This document shows, piece after piece, positions 1 to 7,389 of a stretch of 23,558 nt of DNA. A program made the translations under genes and the position numbers. The notes beneath the pieces were generated by a model. It worked only from the letters and a program-made list of their open reading frames with translations. It was not told the DNA's origin and ran no database searches. Location of the stretch: NCBI GenBank assembly GCA_035273665.1, contig DATEOW010000216.1:1-23558 (forward strand). Reading direction: 5' to 3'. This DNA comes from DATEEW01 sp035273665 (lineage in GTDB: Bacteria > Pseudomonadota > Gammaproteobacteria > Burkholderiales > SG8-39). Numbering within the stretch: position 1 is the stretch's first letter; each line of letters begins with the position of its first letter.

Positions 1-161
1 AAGACGCGCGCAAGCTCTTGTCGCACCGCATCATTCGAGAAAACCTGAATGCGCTGTTGACCCCAAGCGGCCTTCAAGCAATCAAAGCGCTCGTCCTCGA
101 AAATCAATAGCGATACCAGCACGTTCGTGTCCAGCACAACGGGTAAAGCGGCTTGTTCCAT
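1..161 (-). CDS. PIN-domain protein, putative toxin (N-terminal part)
   Basis: The minus strand opens with an ATG at 161 and runs off the left edge after 53 codons. The protein starts MEQAALPVVLDTNVLVSLLI; the hydrophobic strand ending in LDTNVL is the first acidic motif of PIN-domain ribonucleases, with the metal-binding Asp at residue 11. The spacing and the following short Phe-Glu-Asp-Glu segment resemble the 'putative toxin-antitoxin component, PIN family' group (COG1569-like) common in betaproteobacteria. The start is secure: an in-frame TAA lies only three codons upstream, at 171-173. No antitoxin-like reading frame sits between this gene and atpI, so any partner must lie downstream of it, outside the window. 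The remaining catalytic acidic residues are not visible, so activity cannot be judged. Confidence 0.75.
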   Translation of the reverse strand, partial: MEQAALPVVLDTNVLVSLLIFEDERFDCLKAAWGQQRIQVFSNDAVRQELARV

Positions 162-205
162 GGCCGGATTTTACGTCTACGTCAAAGCACGTATGTCCGA
201 CCGGT

Positions 206-235
206 TTGACTCCTCTTAGACTCGTCCTTTAAAAT
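206..235 (+). promoter_or_regulatory. Candidate sigma70 promoter of the atp operon
   Basis: A TTGACT hexamer (206-211) is followed after 18 bases by TAAAAT (230-235). Both are close to the -35 and -10 consensus. Transcription would start near 242, giving a leader of about 20 bases before the GTG start of atpI. It is the best promoter-like pair in the spacer between the divergent PIN gene and atpI. The call rests on consensus matching alone. Confidence 0.55.
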
Positions 236-264
236 CTCGCGGTTTTGCGACTGCGGGGTATGAC

Positions 265-636
265 GTGCCTGGACAGGTCCGATCGGTCAGGGCGCGGATC
301 CGGCGCATCATCGTCTTGCAGGCGGCGGTCGGCGGTGCGGTCGCGGTGTTGTTGGGAGGACTGTACGGGACTACGGTGGTTGCCTACTCCGCGTTCGCTG
401 GGGCGGCCATCGGCGTTATCGCCAGCTCGGTATATGCCTTGCGAATGGCGACCCAAGGGAGCGATCCGAAGCTTTTAATGCGTAAGCACTATGTCGCCGA
501 ATTTTCCCGATTCGGTGTGACGGTGCTGCTCTTCGCGGCTGTTTTTGTGTTGTTTAAGGGCGTTGCCGCACTGCCCTTGTTTTTGACTTATGCCGCTACC
601 CTGCTGGTGTTTTGGGTGGCTTTAATTCTGGATTGA
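265..636 (+). CDS. atpI: ATP synthase subunit I (AtpI)
   Basis: A 123-residue, very hydrophobic protein with about four membrane segments, at the first position of the atp operon where AtpI is expected. AtpI is a small inner-membrane protein linked to assembly of the c-ring and to cation handling; it is not part of the finished enzyme. The start chosen is GTG at 265, preceded by GGGG at 255-258. The frame stays open upstream but offers no ATG, and an ATG at 260 is in another frame. Sequence conservation in this family is poor, so the assignment rests on hydrophobic pattern, length, the basic N-terminus before the first membrane segment, and position immediately before atpB. The gene ends 20 bases before atpB. 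Confidence 0.85.
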   Translation: MPGQVRSVRARIRRIIVLQAAVGGAVAVLLGGLYGTTVVAYSAFAGAAIGVIASSVYALRMATQGSDPKLLMRKHYVAEFSRFGVTVLLFAAVFVLFKGVAALPLFLTYAATLLVFWVALILD

Positions 637-656
637 TTGAGTTTTCACCGGCCATC

Positions 657-1445
657 ATGGCAACCGAAATAACACAAACTCCCACCGAATACATCGCCCA
701 CCACCTGGTCAATTGGCATGCGGGCCATGGATTTTGGACCTTCCACGTCGATACGCTGCTTGTTTCCGGCGTGATCGGATTAATGGTTTTTGGCGCCATG
801 GCGCTGGCTGCTCGCAAGGCGACGCCCGGCGTGCCGGGCGGCTTTCAGAATTTTGTTGAAATGGTCGTCTCTCTCGTGAACGACCAAGTCAAAGACACCT
901 TCCACGCCAAGAGCAACCTCGTGACGCCGCTGGCGATCACCATTTTCGTCTGGGTGTTCCTGATGAACGCCATGGATTTGATTCCGGTCGACTTCATTCC
1001 GCAGGCTGTGCATGCCGCCGGGGGGGAACATTTCAAGGCAGTGCCGACCACCGACCCGAATCTCACCTTCGCGATGTCCATCACGGTGTTTTTCATCATG
1101 CTGGCCTTCAACTTCAAATACAAAGGTATCCGCGGGTTCTTGCACGAGGCCTTAACCGTCCCGTTTGGTAAATGGCTATTCCCGCTGAACCTGTTGTTCC
1201 GCATCATCGAAGATATCGCCAAGCCCATTTCCTTAGCCCTACGGTTATTCGGCAACATGTATGCGGGCGAAATGGTTTTCATCCTGCTGGCTGTGTGGGC
1301 AGGCGCCGGTTGGTTGTGGGTGCCCTTCAGTTCGGCGCTCAGTCTGGGCTGGGCGCTATTCCATATTTTGATCATTACCCTACAAGCTTTCGTGTTCATG
1401 ATGTTGACCGTTGTCTATATGAGCATGGCCGCCGAATCGCACTAA
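657..1445 (+). CDS. atpB: F1Fo ATP synthase subunit a
   Basis: Subunit a (262 residues) forms the proton half-channels beside the c-ring in the inner membrane. The diagnostic segment LALRLFGNMYAGEMVF is present; the essential channel arginine is Arg196 in this numbering. The N-terminus (MATEITQTPTEYIAHHL) carries the PTEYIxHHL signature of proteobacterial a subunits, so the start is the ATG at 657. A longer frame reaches back to a TTG at 612 inside atpI, but that extension has no family counterpart. There is no clear Shine-Dalgarno sequence before 657, so translation may depend on ribosomes finishing atpI 20 bases upstream. The conserved VPTTDPNLTFAMS stretch and several membrane helices agree with the call. 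Confidence 0.97.
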   Translation: MATEITQTPTEYIAHHLVNWHAGHGFWTFHVDTLLVSGVIGLMVFGAMALAARKATPGVPGGFQNFVEMVVSLVNDQVKDTFHAKSNLVTPLAITIFVWVFLMNAMDLIPVDFIPQAVHAAGGEHFKAVPTTDPNLTFAMSITVFFIMLAFNFKYKGIRGFLHEALTVPFGKWLFPLNLLFRIIEDIAKPISLALRLFGNMYAGEMVFILLAVWAGAGWLWVPFSSALSLGWALFHILIITLQAFVFMMLTVVYMSMAAESH

Positions 1446-1483
1446 TTTTTCGATCCACTATCACTTTCTCAACGAGGTAAAAA

Positions 1484-1759
1484 ATGGAAGCAGCACTCTC
1501 CGTAGTTCTGGGTAACACCGCGATTGCCGTGGCAATTCTGATTGGCTCGGGCGCGCTTGGCACCGCGATCGGCTTCGGTATTCTCGGCGGCCGTTTTCTG
1601 GAAGGCTCCGCGCGTCAGCCGGAGATGATCCCGACTCTGCAGGTCAAAATGTTCATCGTCGCCGGTTTGCTTGACGCCGTGACCATGATCGGCGTCGGTA
1701 TTGCGCTTTTCCTGCTGTTCGCGAACCCCTTTATCGAAATCATTCGCCCCGCCGTTTAA
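1484..1759 (+). CDS. atpE: F1Fo ATP synthase subunit c
   Basis: This 91-residue hairpin of two membrane helices is the proteolipid that forms the rotating c-ring. The loop contains the conserved RQPE (residues 44-47). The proton-carrying carboxylate in helix 2 is Asp64, in AGLLDAVTMIG. The residues around it are of the proton-binding type, without the polar Glu-Ser-Thr set of sodium-driven rings. Helix 1 is rich in small residues, with several Gly in GSGALGTAIGFGILGG for tight ring packing. A good ribosome site (GAGG at 1474-1477, seven bases before the ATG) fits the high copy number needed. The gene lies 38 bases after atpB. Confidence 0.98.
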   Translation: MEAALSVVLGNTAIAVAILIGSGALGTAIGFGILGGRFLEGSARQPEMIPTLQVKMFIVAGLLDAVTMIGVGIALFLLFANPFIEIIRPAV

Positions 1760-1809
1760 GTATTTGAAGCGGCCCCTTACGGCCGCGCCGGTGAACTAGG
1801 AGATTTGGC

Positions 1810-2280
1810 GTGAATATCAACGCTACCTTATTGGGCCAGGTAATCTGGTTTGGACTCTTCATTTGGATCACGATGAAGTTTGTCTGGCCGCCTTTGCAAA
1901 AAGCAATGGCGACGCGTCAACAGCAGATCGCCGACGGTTTGGCTGCTGCGGAGCGCGGCAAGCAGGAATTCGCGTCTGCGCAGAAGCGTGTCGACGAAGA
2001 ACTCGCGGCAGCCAAAGGCCGTGCCGCGGAAATCGTCGCGCAAGCAGAAAAGCGCGCAGCGCAAGTCGTCGAAGAGTCGAAGGCCACGGCAAAGATCGAG
2101 GGTGATCGCGTGCTCGCTGCAGCCAAAGCCGAAGTCGAGCAAGCCGTGTCGCGTGCGAAGGAAAGCTTGCGCGAACAAGTGGCGCAACTCGCAGTTGCCG
2201 GCGCAGAAAAAATCTTGCGACGCGAAGTGGATGCGAATGCCCACGCGCAGATGCTCGCGCAATTGAAGCAGGAGCTCTAA
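1810..2280 (+). CDS. atpF: F1Fo ATP synthase subunit b
   Basis: Subunit b (156 residues) is the peripheral stalk. One N-terminal membrane helix (about residues 5-25, ending FVWPPLQKAM) is followed by a long charged, alanine-rich coiled coil, as expected; length matches the E. coli protein. The start is GTG at 1810, preceded by AGGAG at 1799-1803. The product has the family's usual MNINATLLGQ opening, which supports this start. Only six bases separate its stop from atpH, and the last codons of atpF carry AGGAG (2270-2274), which can act as the ribosome site for atpH. Confidence 0.97.
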   Translation: MNINATLLGQVIWFGLFIWITMKFVWPPLQKAMATRQQQIADGLAAAERGKQEFASAQKRVDEELAAAKGRAAEIVAQAEKRAAQVVEESKATAKIEGDRVLAAAKAEVEQAVSRAKESLREQVAQLAVAGAEKILRREVDANAHAQMLAQLKQEL

Positions 2281-2286
2281 GCCGCC

Positions 2287-2826
2287 ATGGCCGAGACCAG
2301 CACAGTTGCCCGTCCATATGCCGAAGCGATTTTCGCGCAGGCCCAGGCCGAGGGTAGCCTCGACCAGTGGTCGTCGGCTTTGACTGCCTTGTCCGCTGCG
2401 GCGACGTCGCCTGAATTATTAGCAGTGTTGGGTGATCCGCATTTGAACGAAGAGCAGTTGTTTCAATTGCTCGTCAGCGGTGCGCGCGGCGATCTGCCTA
2501 CGGGCGCGCAAAACCTCGTCCGCGTGTTGATTGAAAACGATCGTGTGCAGGCGCTGCCCGCCGTGCGCGATCAATTCGAGGTTTTGAAACACGAGCATCA
2601 GGGCGTCGTCGATGCGCAAATCGTTTCTGCCTTCCCGTTGGACGAGGGACAAAAATCGGCGTTGGTCGCCGATTTGGAAGCACGCTTCAAGCGTAAGGTG
2701 AACGCACAAGTAAGCGTCGATAACGCACTTATCGGCGGCATACTCATTACAGTTGGCGACGAAGTTGTAGACGCTTCGGTACGCGGCAAACTCGCCGCCA
2801 TGTCCGCCGAGCTGGCCCGTATCTAA
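2287..2826 (+). CDS. atpH: F1Fo ATP synthase subunit delta
   Basis: Subunit delta (179 residues, OSCP family) joins the top of the F1 hexamer to the b stalk. The N-terminal helical domain opens with the typical ARPYAEAIFAQA motif. The C-terminal part contains the family signature region with ALIGGILITVGDEVVDASVRG, which places it firmly in the delta/OSCP family. It lies directly after atpF, a 6-base gap with the ribosome site inside the end of atpF, so b and delta, the two stator parts, are probably translated together. Confidence 0.97.
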   Translation: MAETSTVARPYAEAIFAQAQAEGSLDQWSSALTALSAAATSPELLAVLGDPHLNEEQLFQLLVSGARGDLPTGAQNLVRVLIENDRVQALPAVRDQFEVLKHEHQGVVDAQIVSAFPLDEGQKSALVADLEARFKRKVNAQVSVDNALIGGILITVGDEVVDASVRGKLAAMSAELARI

Positions 2827-2841
2827 TTTGAACATCGGAAC

Positions 2842-2855
2842 ATTAGGATTTAGGA
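2842..2855 (+). promoter_or_regulatory. Double-AGGA leader motif before atpA
   Basis: ATTAGGATTTAGGA lies six bases before the atpA start. It contains two AGGA cores seven bases apart; the second is at normal Shine-Dalgarno distance. A closely related 14-mer (12 of 14 identical) occupies the same place before atpD. Confidence 0.5.
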
Positions 2856-2861
2856 GCAATC

Positions 2862-4412
2862 ATGCAACAGCTTAGCCCCGCCGAGATCAGCGACCTGATC
2901 CGCAGCAAGATTCAAAATCTGACGCTGTCCGCGGACGTGCGCAATCAAGGCACCGTGGTTTCTCTCACCGACGGTATCTGCCGCATTCATGGTCTGTCCG
3001 ATGTGATGCAAGGCGAGATGCTCGAATTTCCGGGCAACACCTTCGGCCTGGCTTTGAACCTCGAGCGCGATTCGGTAGGCGCGGTGATTTTGGGTGACTA
3101 CACCCATCTCTCCGAAGGCGACACCGTTAAAAGCACGGGCAAGATTCTTTCGGTGCCGGTTGGCCCCGCACTGATCGGCCGTGTCGTGAATTCGCTGGGT
3201 CAGCCCATCGACGGCAAAGGCCCGATCAACACTAACGAAACCGATGTGATCGAAAAGGTTGCCCCGGGGGTGATCTGGCGTAAGTCGGTCTCGCAACCGG
3301 TGCAAACCGGTTTGAAATCCATCGACGCGATGGTGCCCATCGGCCGCGGTCAGCGCGAATTGATCATCGGCGATCGCCAGACGGGCAAGACCGCCGTCGC
3401 CGTCGACACGATCATCAACCAGAAGGGCAAAGATCTGAAGTGTATCTACGTCGCGATCGGTCAGAAGGCTTCGACCGTTGCCAACGTGGTGCGCAAGTTG
3501 GAAGAAACCGGTGCCATGGCGTACACCATCGTTGTCGCTGCGACGGCATCCGAATCCGCGGCGATGCAATACATCGCGCCGTACTCCGGTTGCACGATGG
3601 GCGAATACTTCCGCGATCGCGGCGAAGACGCGCTGATTATTTATGACGATCTGACCAAGCAAGCCTGGGCGTATCGCCAAGTGTCGTTGCTGTTGCGCCG
3701 TCCGCCGGGCCGCGAAGCTTATCCGGGCGATGTGTTTTATCTGCACTCCCGTCTACTTGAGCGCGCTGCGCGGGTGAACGAAGAATGGGTGGAAAAATTC
3801 ACCGAAGGCAAAGTCAAAGGCAAAACCGGTTCACTGACTGCATTGCCCGTGATCGAAACGCAGGCCGGCGACGTGTCCGCATTCGTGCCGACCAACGTCA
3901 TTTCGATTACCGACGGCCAGATCTTCCTGGAAACCGATTTGTTCAACGCAGGTGTCCGCCCAGCGATCAACGCGGGTGTTTCCGTATCCCGCGTCGGCGG
4001 CGCGGCACAGACCAAGGTCATGAAGCGCAAGGACACGGGCGCGGGTGTGCGTCTGGCCTTGGCGCAGTACCGCGAACTCGCGGCGTTTGCCCAATTCGCG
4101 TCTGATCTTGATGAAGCCACCCGTAAGCAGTTGGAGCGTGGTCGTCTCGTCACAGAATTGATGAAGCAGCCGCAATACCAACCGATGCAAGTCTGGGAAA
4201 TGGCGCTGACGCTGTTCGCGGTCAACAACGCGTATTTGGACGACGTCGAGGTGAAGAAGGCGTTGGCGGCGGAGAAAAGCCTGCGCGATTACGTCGCAAG
4301 CAAATACGCGGACCTCGCCGGTCGCATCGAGTCGACCAAGGATTTGTCCAAGGACGACGAAGCGAAATTGCACGAAGCCATCAAAGAGTGGAAGAAAAAC
4401 GGTACGTATTGA
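2862..4412 (+). CDS. atpA: F1 ATP synthase subunit alpha
   Basis: Alpha (516 residues) alternates with beta in the F1 head and carries non-catalytic nucleotide sites plus the arginine finger. The P-loop reads GDRQTGKT with Lys176. The arginine finger is Arg377 in the SVSRVGGAAQ motif, which is the ATP synthase alpha and beta signature region. An N-terminal beta-barrel domain (about residues 25-95), central nucleotide-binding domain and C-terminal helical domain follow in normal order and length. The KTGSLTALPVIETQAGDVSA segment is canonical. Translation starts at an ATG with TAGGAG six bases or so ahead. The gene is followed by a 64-base spacer holding a dispersed-repeat-like hairpin before atpG. 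Confidence 0.98.
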   Translation: MQQLSPAEISDLIRSKIQNLTLSADVRNQGTVVSLTDGICRIHGLSDVMQGEMLEFPGNTFGLALNLERDSVGAVILGDYTHLSEGDTVKSTGKILSVPVGPALIGRVVNSLGQPIDGKGPINTNETDVIEKVAPGVIWRKSVSQPVQTGLKSIDAMVPIGRGQRELIIGDRQTGKTAVAVDTIINQKGKDLKCIYVAIGQKASTVANVVRKLEETGAMAYTIVVAATASESAAMQYIAPYSGCTMGEYFRDRGEDALIIYDDLTKQAWAYRQVSLLLRRPPGREAYPGDVFYLHSRLLERAARVNEEWVEKFTEGKVKGKTGSLTALPVIETQAGDVSAFVPTNVISITDGQIFLETDLFNAGVRPAINAGVSVSRVGGAAQTKVMKRKDTGAGVRLALAQYRELAAFAQFASDLDEATRKQLERGRLVTELMKQPQYQPMQVWEMALTLFAVNNAYLDDVEVKKALAAEKSLRDYVASKYADLAGRIESTKDLSKDDEAKLHEAIKEWKKNGTY

Positions 4413-4426
4413 TCTAGCGATATGTC

Positions 4427-4458
4427 ATTCCCGCCCGTTGCTTAATTGAGGCGGGAAT
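4427..4458. repeat. CATTCCCGCC/GGCGGGAATCC hairpin, dispersed-repeat-like
   Basis: The spacer between atpA and atpG contains ATTCCCGCC (4427-4435) and its exact complement GGCGGGAAT (4450-4458), a 9-bp stem with a 14-base loop. With its flanks (GTC before, CCA after) it matches the short inverted repeats that are scattered between genes in many beta- and gammaproteobacteria; the Neisseria dRS3 element ATTCCC-N8-GGGAAT is a named relative. No T-run follows the stem, so it is not a typical intrinsic terminator. It begins 14 bases after the atpA stop and ends 18 bases before the atpG start. Confidence 0.65.
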
Positions 4459-4476
4459 CCATAAAAGAGAAAAGCA

Positions 4477-5340
4477 ATGCCAGGTTCAAAAGAGATCCGC
4501 AACAAGATCAAGAGCGTGCAAAACACGCGCAAGATCACCAAAGCGATGGAAATGGTGTCGGCGTCGAAAATGCGCAAGGCGCAGGAACGCATGCGCGCCG
4601 CACGTCCATACGGCGAAAAGATTCGCAACGTTGTAGCCAACATCTCGCACGCCAACCCGGAATACCGCCATCCATTCATGGTCGAACATGATCATGTCAA
4701 GCGCATCGGCATCATTCTCGTCACGACTGACAAAGGGCTCGCTGGCGGACTCAATACCAACGTGCAACGTTTGGCGTTAAGCAAGATGAAGGAATGGGAA
4801 GCCGAAGGCGAAAGTTTTGAAGTCTGCGCCATCGGCAACAAGGGTCTTGGTTTCATGCAGCGCCTGGGCGCCAATGTCGTGTCGCAAGTCACGCAGCTCG
4901 GCGACAAGCCTGCGCTGGACAAGCTGATCGGCGCCGTCAAGATCATGCTCGACGGCTACATGGAAGGCCGCTTCGACCGCTTGGTGATCTTCTATACCAA
5001 GTTCATCAACACCATGAAGCAGGAACCCGTCGCCGAACAGTTGCTGCCTTTATCGGGCGAGAAAATCGGCGCGCCCGAAGGCAACTGGGATTACATCTAC
5101 GAACCCGACGCGCAAGTCGTGTTGGGCCAGGTGTTGACGCGCTATATCGAAGCGATCATTTATCAGGCGATTACCGAAAATCTGGCGTCGGAGCAATCGG
5201 CGCGAATGGTGGCGATGAAGGCGGCTTCCGACAACGCGGCATCCGTGATCGACGAACTGACGCTGGTTTATAACAAGGCGCGTCAAGCCGCAATTACCAA
5301 AGAACTTTCAGAGATCGTTGCCGGTGCGGCAGCGGTTTAA
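4477..5340 (+). CDS. atpG: F1 ATP synthase subunit gamma
   Basis: Gamma (287 residues) is the central rotor shaft. The N-terminal coiled-coil half begins MPGSKEIRNKIKSVQNTRKI followed by TKAMEMVSASKMRKAQ, the family hallmark. The C-terminal helix contains ARMVAMKAASDNAASVIDEL, the gamma signature (usual form RMxAMxxATxNA), ahead of the terminal LVYNKARQAAITKELSEIV. The central Rossmann-like segment (VTTDKGLAGGLNTN) is normal. The start is fixed by the conserved N-terminus; the ribosome site (AAAGAG, about 8-10 bases upstream) is weaker than those of atpA and atpD. Confidence 0.98.
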   Translation: MPGSKEIRNKIKSVQNTRKITKAMEMVSASKMRKAQERMRAARPYGEKIRNVVANISHANPEYRHPFMVEHDHVKRIGIILVTTDKGLAGGLNTNVQRLALSKMKEWEAEGESFEVCAIGNKGLGFMQRLGANVVSQVTQLGDKPALDKLIGAVKIMLDGYMEGRFDRLVIFYTKFINTMKQEPVAEQLLPLSGEKIGAPEGNWDYIYEPDAQVVLGQVLTRYIEAIIYQAITENLASEQSARMVAMKAASDNAASVIDELTLVYNKARQAAITKELSEIVAGAAAV

Positions 5341-5353
5341 GACATTCAAGACT

Positions 5354-5367
5354 ATTAAGGTTTAGGA
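5354..5367 (+). promoter_or_regulatory. Double-AGG leader motif before atpD
   Basis: ATTAAGGTTTAGGA ends seven bases before the atpD start and differs at only two positions from the 14-mer before atpA. The downstream AGGA is at good Shine-Dalgarno distance. A 7-base direct repeat GACATTC (5341-5347 and 5366-5372) brackets it. Confidence 0.5.
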
Positions 5368-5374
5368 CATTCTC

Positions 5375-6802
5375 ATGGCACAAGCACAAGGCACCATCGT
5401 TCAGTCCATCGGCGCTGTGGTGGATATCGAGTTTCCCCGCGATGCGATCCCGAAGGTTTATGACGCGCTGACATTGGCGACGGACAACGCCGCCTCTTTC
5501 GCCGAGACTGGCCTGACTTTCGAAGTCCAGCAACAGCTGGGCGACGGCGTCGTGCGCACGATTGCGCTCGGCTCCTCCGACGGCTTGCGCCGCGGCATGA
5601 CCGTGCTGAATACCAACGCGCCGATCTCCGTGCCCGTCGGTATCGCAACGCTCGGGCGCATTATGGATGTGCTGGGTCGCCCGATCGACGAAGGCGGCCC
5701 CATCGGCACCGAAGAGCGCCGCTCGATTCACCAGACCCCGCCGAAATTCGACGAGCTTTCGCCTTCCGTCGAACTGCTTGAGACGGGCATCAAAGTTATC
5801 GACCTGATCTGCCCCTTCGCCAAAGGCGGCAAGATCGGCTTGTTCGGCGGCGCCGGTGTGGGCAAGACGGTGAACATGCTCGAGCTCATCAACAACATCG
5901 CCACGCAGCACTCGGGCCTTTCCGTGTTCGCCGGCGTCGGCGAGCGTACGCGCGAGGGCAACGACTTCTATCACGAGATGATCGAGGCCAATGTGGTCAA
6001 GCTCGACAACCTGGCCGAGTCCAAGGTAGCGATGGTCTTCGGTCAGATGAACGAGCCCCCGGGCAACCGTCTGCGTGTCGCATTGACCGGCCTGACGATG
6101 GCGGAGAGCTTCCGCGACGAAGGCCGCGACATCCTGTTCTTCGTCGACAACATCTATCGTTTCACCCTGGCCGGTACAGAAGTCTCCGCGCTCCTGGGTC
6201 GTATGCCTTCCGCCGTGGGTTATCAACCAACTCTCGCCGAAGAGATGGGCAAGTTGCAGGAACGTATTACCTCGACCAAAGCCGGTTCGATCACGTCGAT
6301 CCAGGCCGTGTATGTGCCGGCCGATGACTTGACCGATCCTTCGCCCGCGACCACTTTCGGTCACTTGGACGCAACGCTTGTGCTGTCGCGCGATATCGCC
6401 TCGCTGGGTATTTATCCCGCTGTCGATCCGCTCGACTCTTCTTCGCGCCAGCTGGATCCGCACGTCGTCGGCGAGGAGCACTACAACTGCACGCGCGCCG
6501 TACAGGTGACGCTGCAGCGCTACAAGGAGCTGCGCGACATCATCGCCATCCTTGGGATGGACGAACTTTCGCCCGAAGATAAATTAGCCGTGTCGCGCGC
6601 GCGCAAGATTCAGCGCTTCCTGTCGCAGCCTTTCACCGTGGCGCAAAACTTCACCGGCACGCCCGGCAAGTACGTTACCCTCAAAGACACCATCAAAGGC
6701 TTCAACATGATCGTCAATGGCGAGTGCGATCACTTGCCCGAGCAGGCCTTCTACATGGTCGGCGCGATCGAAGAAGCTTTCGATAAAGCGAAAACATTGT
6801 AG
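5375..6802 (+). CDS. atpD: F1 ATP synthase subunit beta
   Basis: Beta (475 residues) holds the catalytic sites for ATP synthesis. The P-loop is GGAGVGKT with Lys164; the catalytic glutamate is Glu190 in GVGERTREGND, 26 residues downstream as in E. coli. The VDNIYRFTLAGTEVSALLGR and PADDLTDPSPATTF segments are of the beta/gammaproteobacterial type, and the DELSEED-loop region reads DELSPEDK. The gene ends with two stops in a row, TAG then TAA. The product is about 15 residues longer than the E. coli protein, mainly in the N-terminal half. It is followed by an unusually long 142-base spacer before atpC. Confidence 0.98.
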   Translation: MAQAQGTIVQSIGAVVDIEFPRDAIPKVYDALTLATDNAASFAETGLTFEVQQQLGDGVVRTIALGSSDGLRRGMTVLNTNAPISVPVGIATLGRIMDVLGRPIDEGGPIGTEERRSIHQTPPKFDELSPSVELLETGIKVIDLICPFAKGGKIGLFGGAGVGKTVNMLELINNIATQHSGLSVFAGVGERTREGNDFYHEMIEANVVKLDNLAESKVAMVFGQMNEPPGNRLRVALTGLTMAESFRDEGRDILFFVDNIYRFTLAGTEVSALLGRMPSAVGYQPTLAEEMGKLQERITSTKAGSITSIQAVYVPADDLTDPSPATTFGHLDATLVLSRDIASLGIYPAVDPLDSSSRQLDPHVVGEEHYNCTRAVQVTLQRYKELRDIIAILGMDELSPEDKLAVSRARKIQRFLSQPFTVAQNFTGTPGKYVTLKDTIKGFNMIVNGECDHLPEQAFYMVGAIEEAFDKAKTL

Positions 6803-6829
6803 TAACAGGCATCGAACCAAGGTCGCGAG

Positions 6830-6890
6830 TTCGCGCAGCGGCACGAGCGAGGGCAAGCGTAAACGGAGCCCAAAACGTGCCGGTCGCGAA
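6830..6890 (+). other. Predicted long hairpin in the atpD-atpC spacer
   Basis: Nested complementary segments fold this part of the 142-base spacer. TTCGCG (6830-6835) pairs with CGCGAA (6885-6890), and CGGCACG (6839-6845) with CGTGCCG (6876-6882). Further in, GGGC (6851-6854) pairs with GCCC (6868-6871) and CGT (6858-6860) with ACG (6863-6865). The result is one interrupted stem of about 20 pairs in the atp mRNA, with no T-run after it. Function is unknown; it could affect RNA processing, partial termination or translation of atpC. Confidence 0.45.
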
Positions 6891-6944
6891 TGACAGATAG
6901 AAAAGAATGATCGAAGCCCACGGACAGCAAGGCGAAGAGTAAAA

Positions 6945-7373
6945 ATGGCAACCACTAGCACCATTCACGTCGATGTCGTTAGCGCCGAAGAGAATATCTA
7001 TTCGGGCGAGGCGACTTTCGTTGCTTTGCCCGGCGAAGCCGGCGAACTGGGGATTTATCCCATGCACACGCCCCTGATTACGCGCATCAAGCCCGGCTCT
7101 GTGCGGATTCAACCGGCGGGCGGCGGCGCAGAGGAGTTGATCTTCGTTGCGGGCGGCATTCTGGAAGTGCAACCGAAAGCGGTGACGGTCTTGGCCGACA
7201 CGGCGATACGTGGCGCGAATCTGGACGAAGCGAAAGCCGAAGAAGCGCTGCGCGCGGCCCAAGAAGCGCGCGCGAAGGCCGAAGATAAACTTGAAATTGC
7301 CGCGGTCGAAGCGGAGTTGGCAACATTGGCGGCGCAACTGGCTGCTATTCGCAGGTTACGCAAGACCAAGTAA
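6945..7373 (+). CDS. atpC: F1 ATP synthase subunit epsilon
   Basis: Epsilon (142 residues) sits at the foot of the rotor and can inhibit ATP hydrolysis. The N-terminal beta-sandwich (about residues 1-88) contains the family pattern FVALPGEAGELGIYPMHTPL. A C-terminal alanine-rich helical hairpin (about 90-142) carries many Arg and Glu residues, the region that inserts into F1 in the inhibited state. The ATG at 6945 is preceded by GAAGAG (6932-6937). It is the last atp gene and is followed 16 bases later by a terminator. Confidence 0.97.
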   Translation: MATTSTIHVDVVSAEENIYSGEATFVALPGEAGELGIYPMHTPLITRIKPGSVRIQPAGGGAEELIFVAGGILEVQPKAVTVLADTAIRGANLDEAKAEEALRAAQEARAKAEDKLEIAAVEAELATLAAQLAAIRRLRKTK

Positions 7374-7389
7374 GCGTCATATACGTTCC

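Noticed and set aside
612..656. Upstream TTG extension of atpB
   Set aside because: It overlaps the end of atpI, and the extra residues have no counterpart in subunit a; the PTEY motif begins just after the ATG at 657.
2850..3746. Minus-strand open frame of 298 codons
   Set aside because: It is a shadow of atpA, with a composition rich in His, Arg and Asp typical of antisense frames.
4427..4458. Hairpin between atpA and atpG as a terminator
   Set aside because: No T-run follows the stem, and stopping there would cut off three essential subunits.
5294..6481. Minus-strand open frame of 395 codons
   Set aside because: It lies opposite atpD, which has full catalytic motifs. The frame is long only because of GC-rich codon bias, and it has no recognisable domain.
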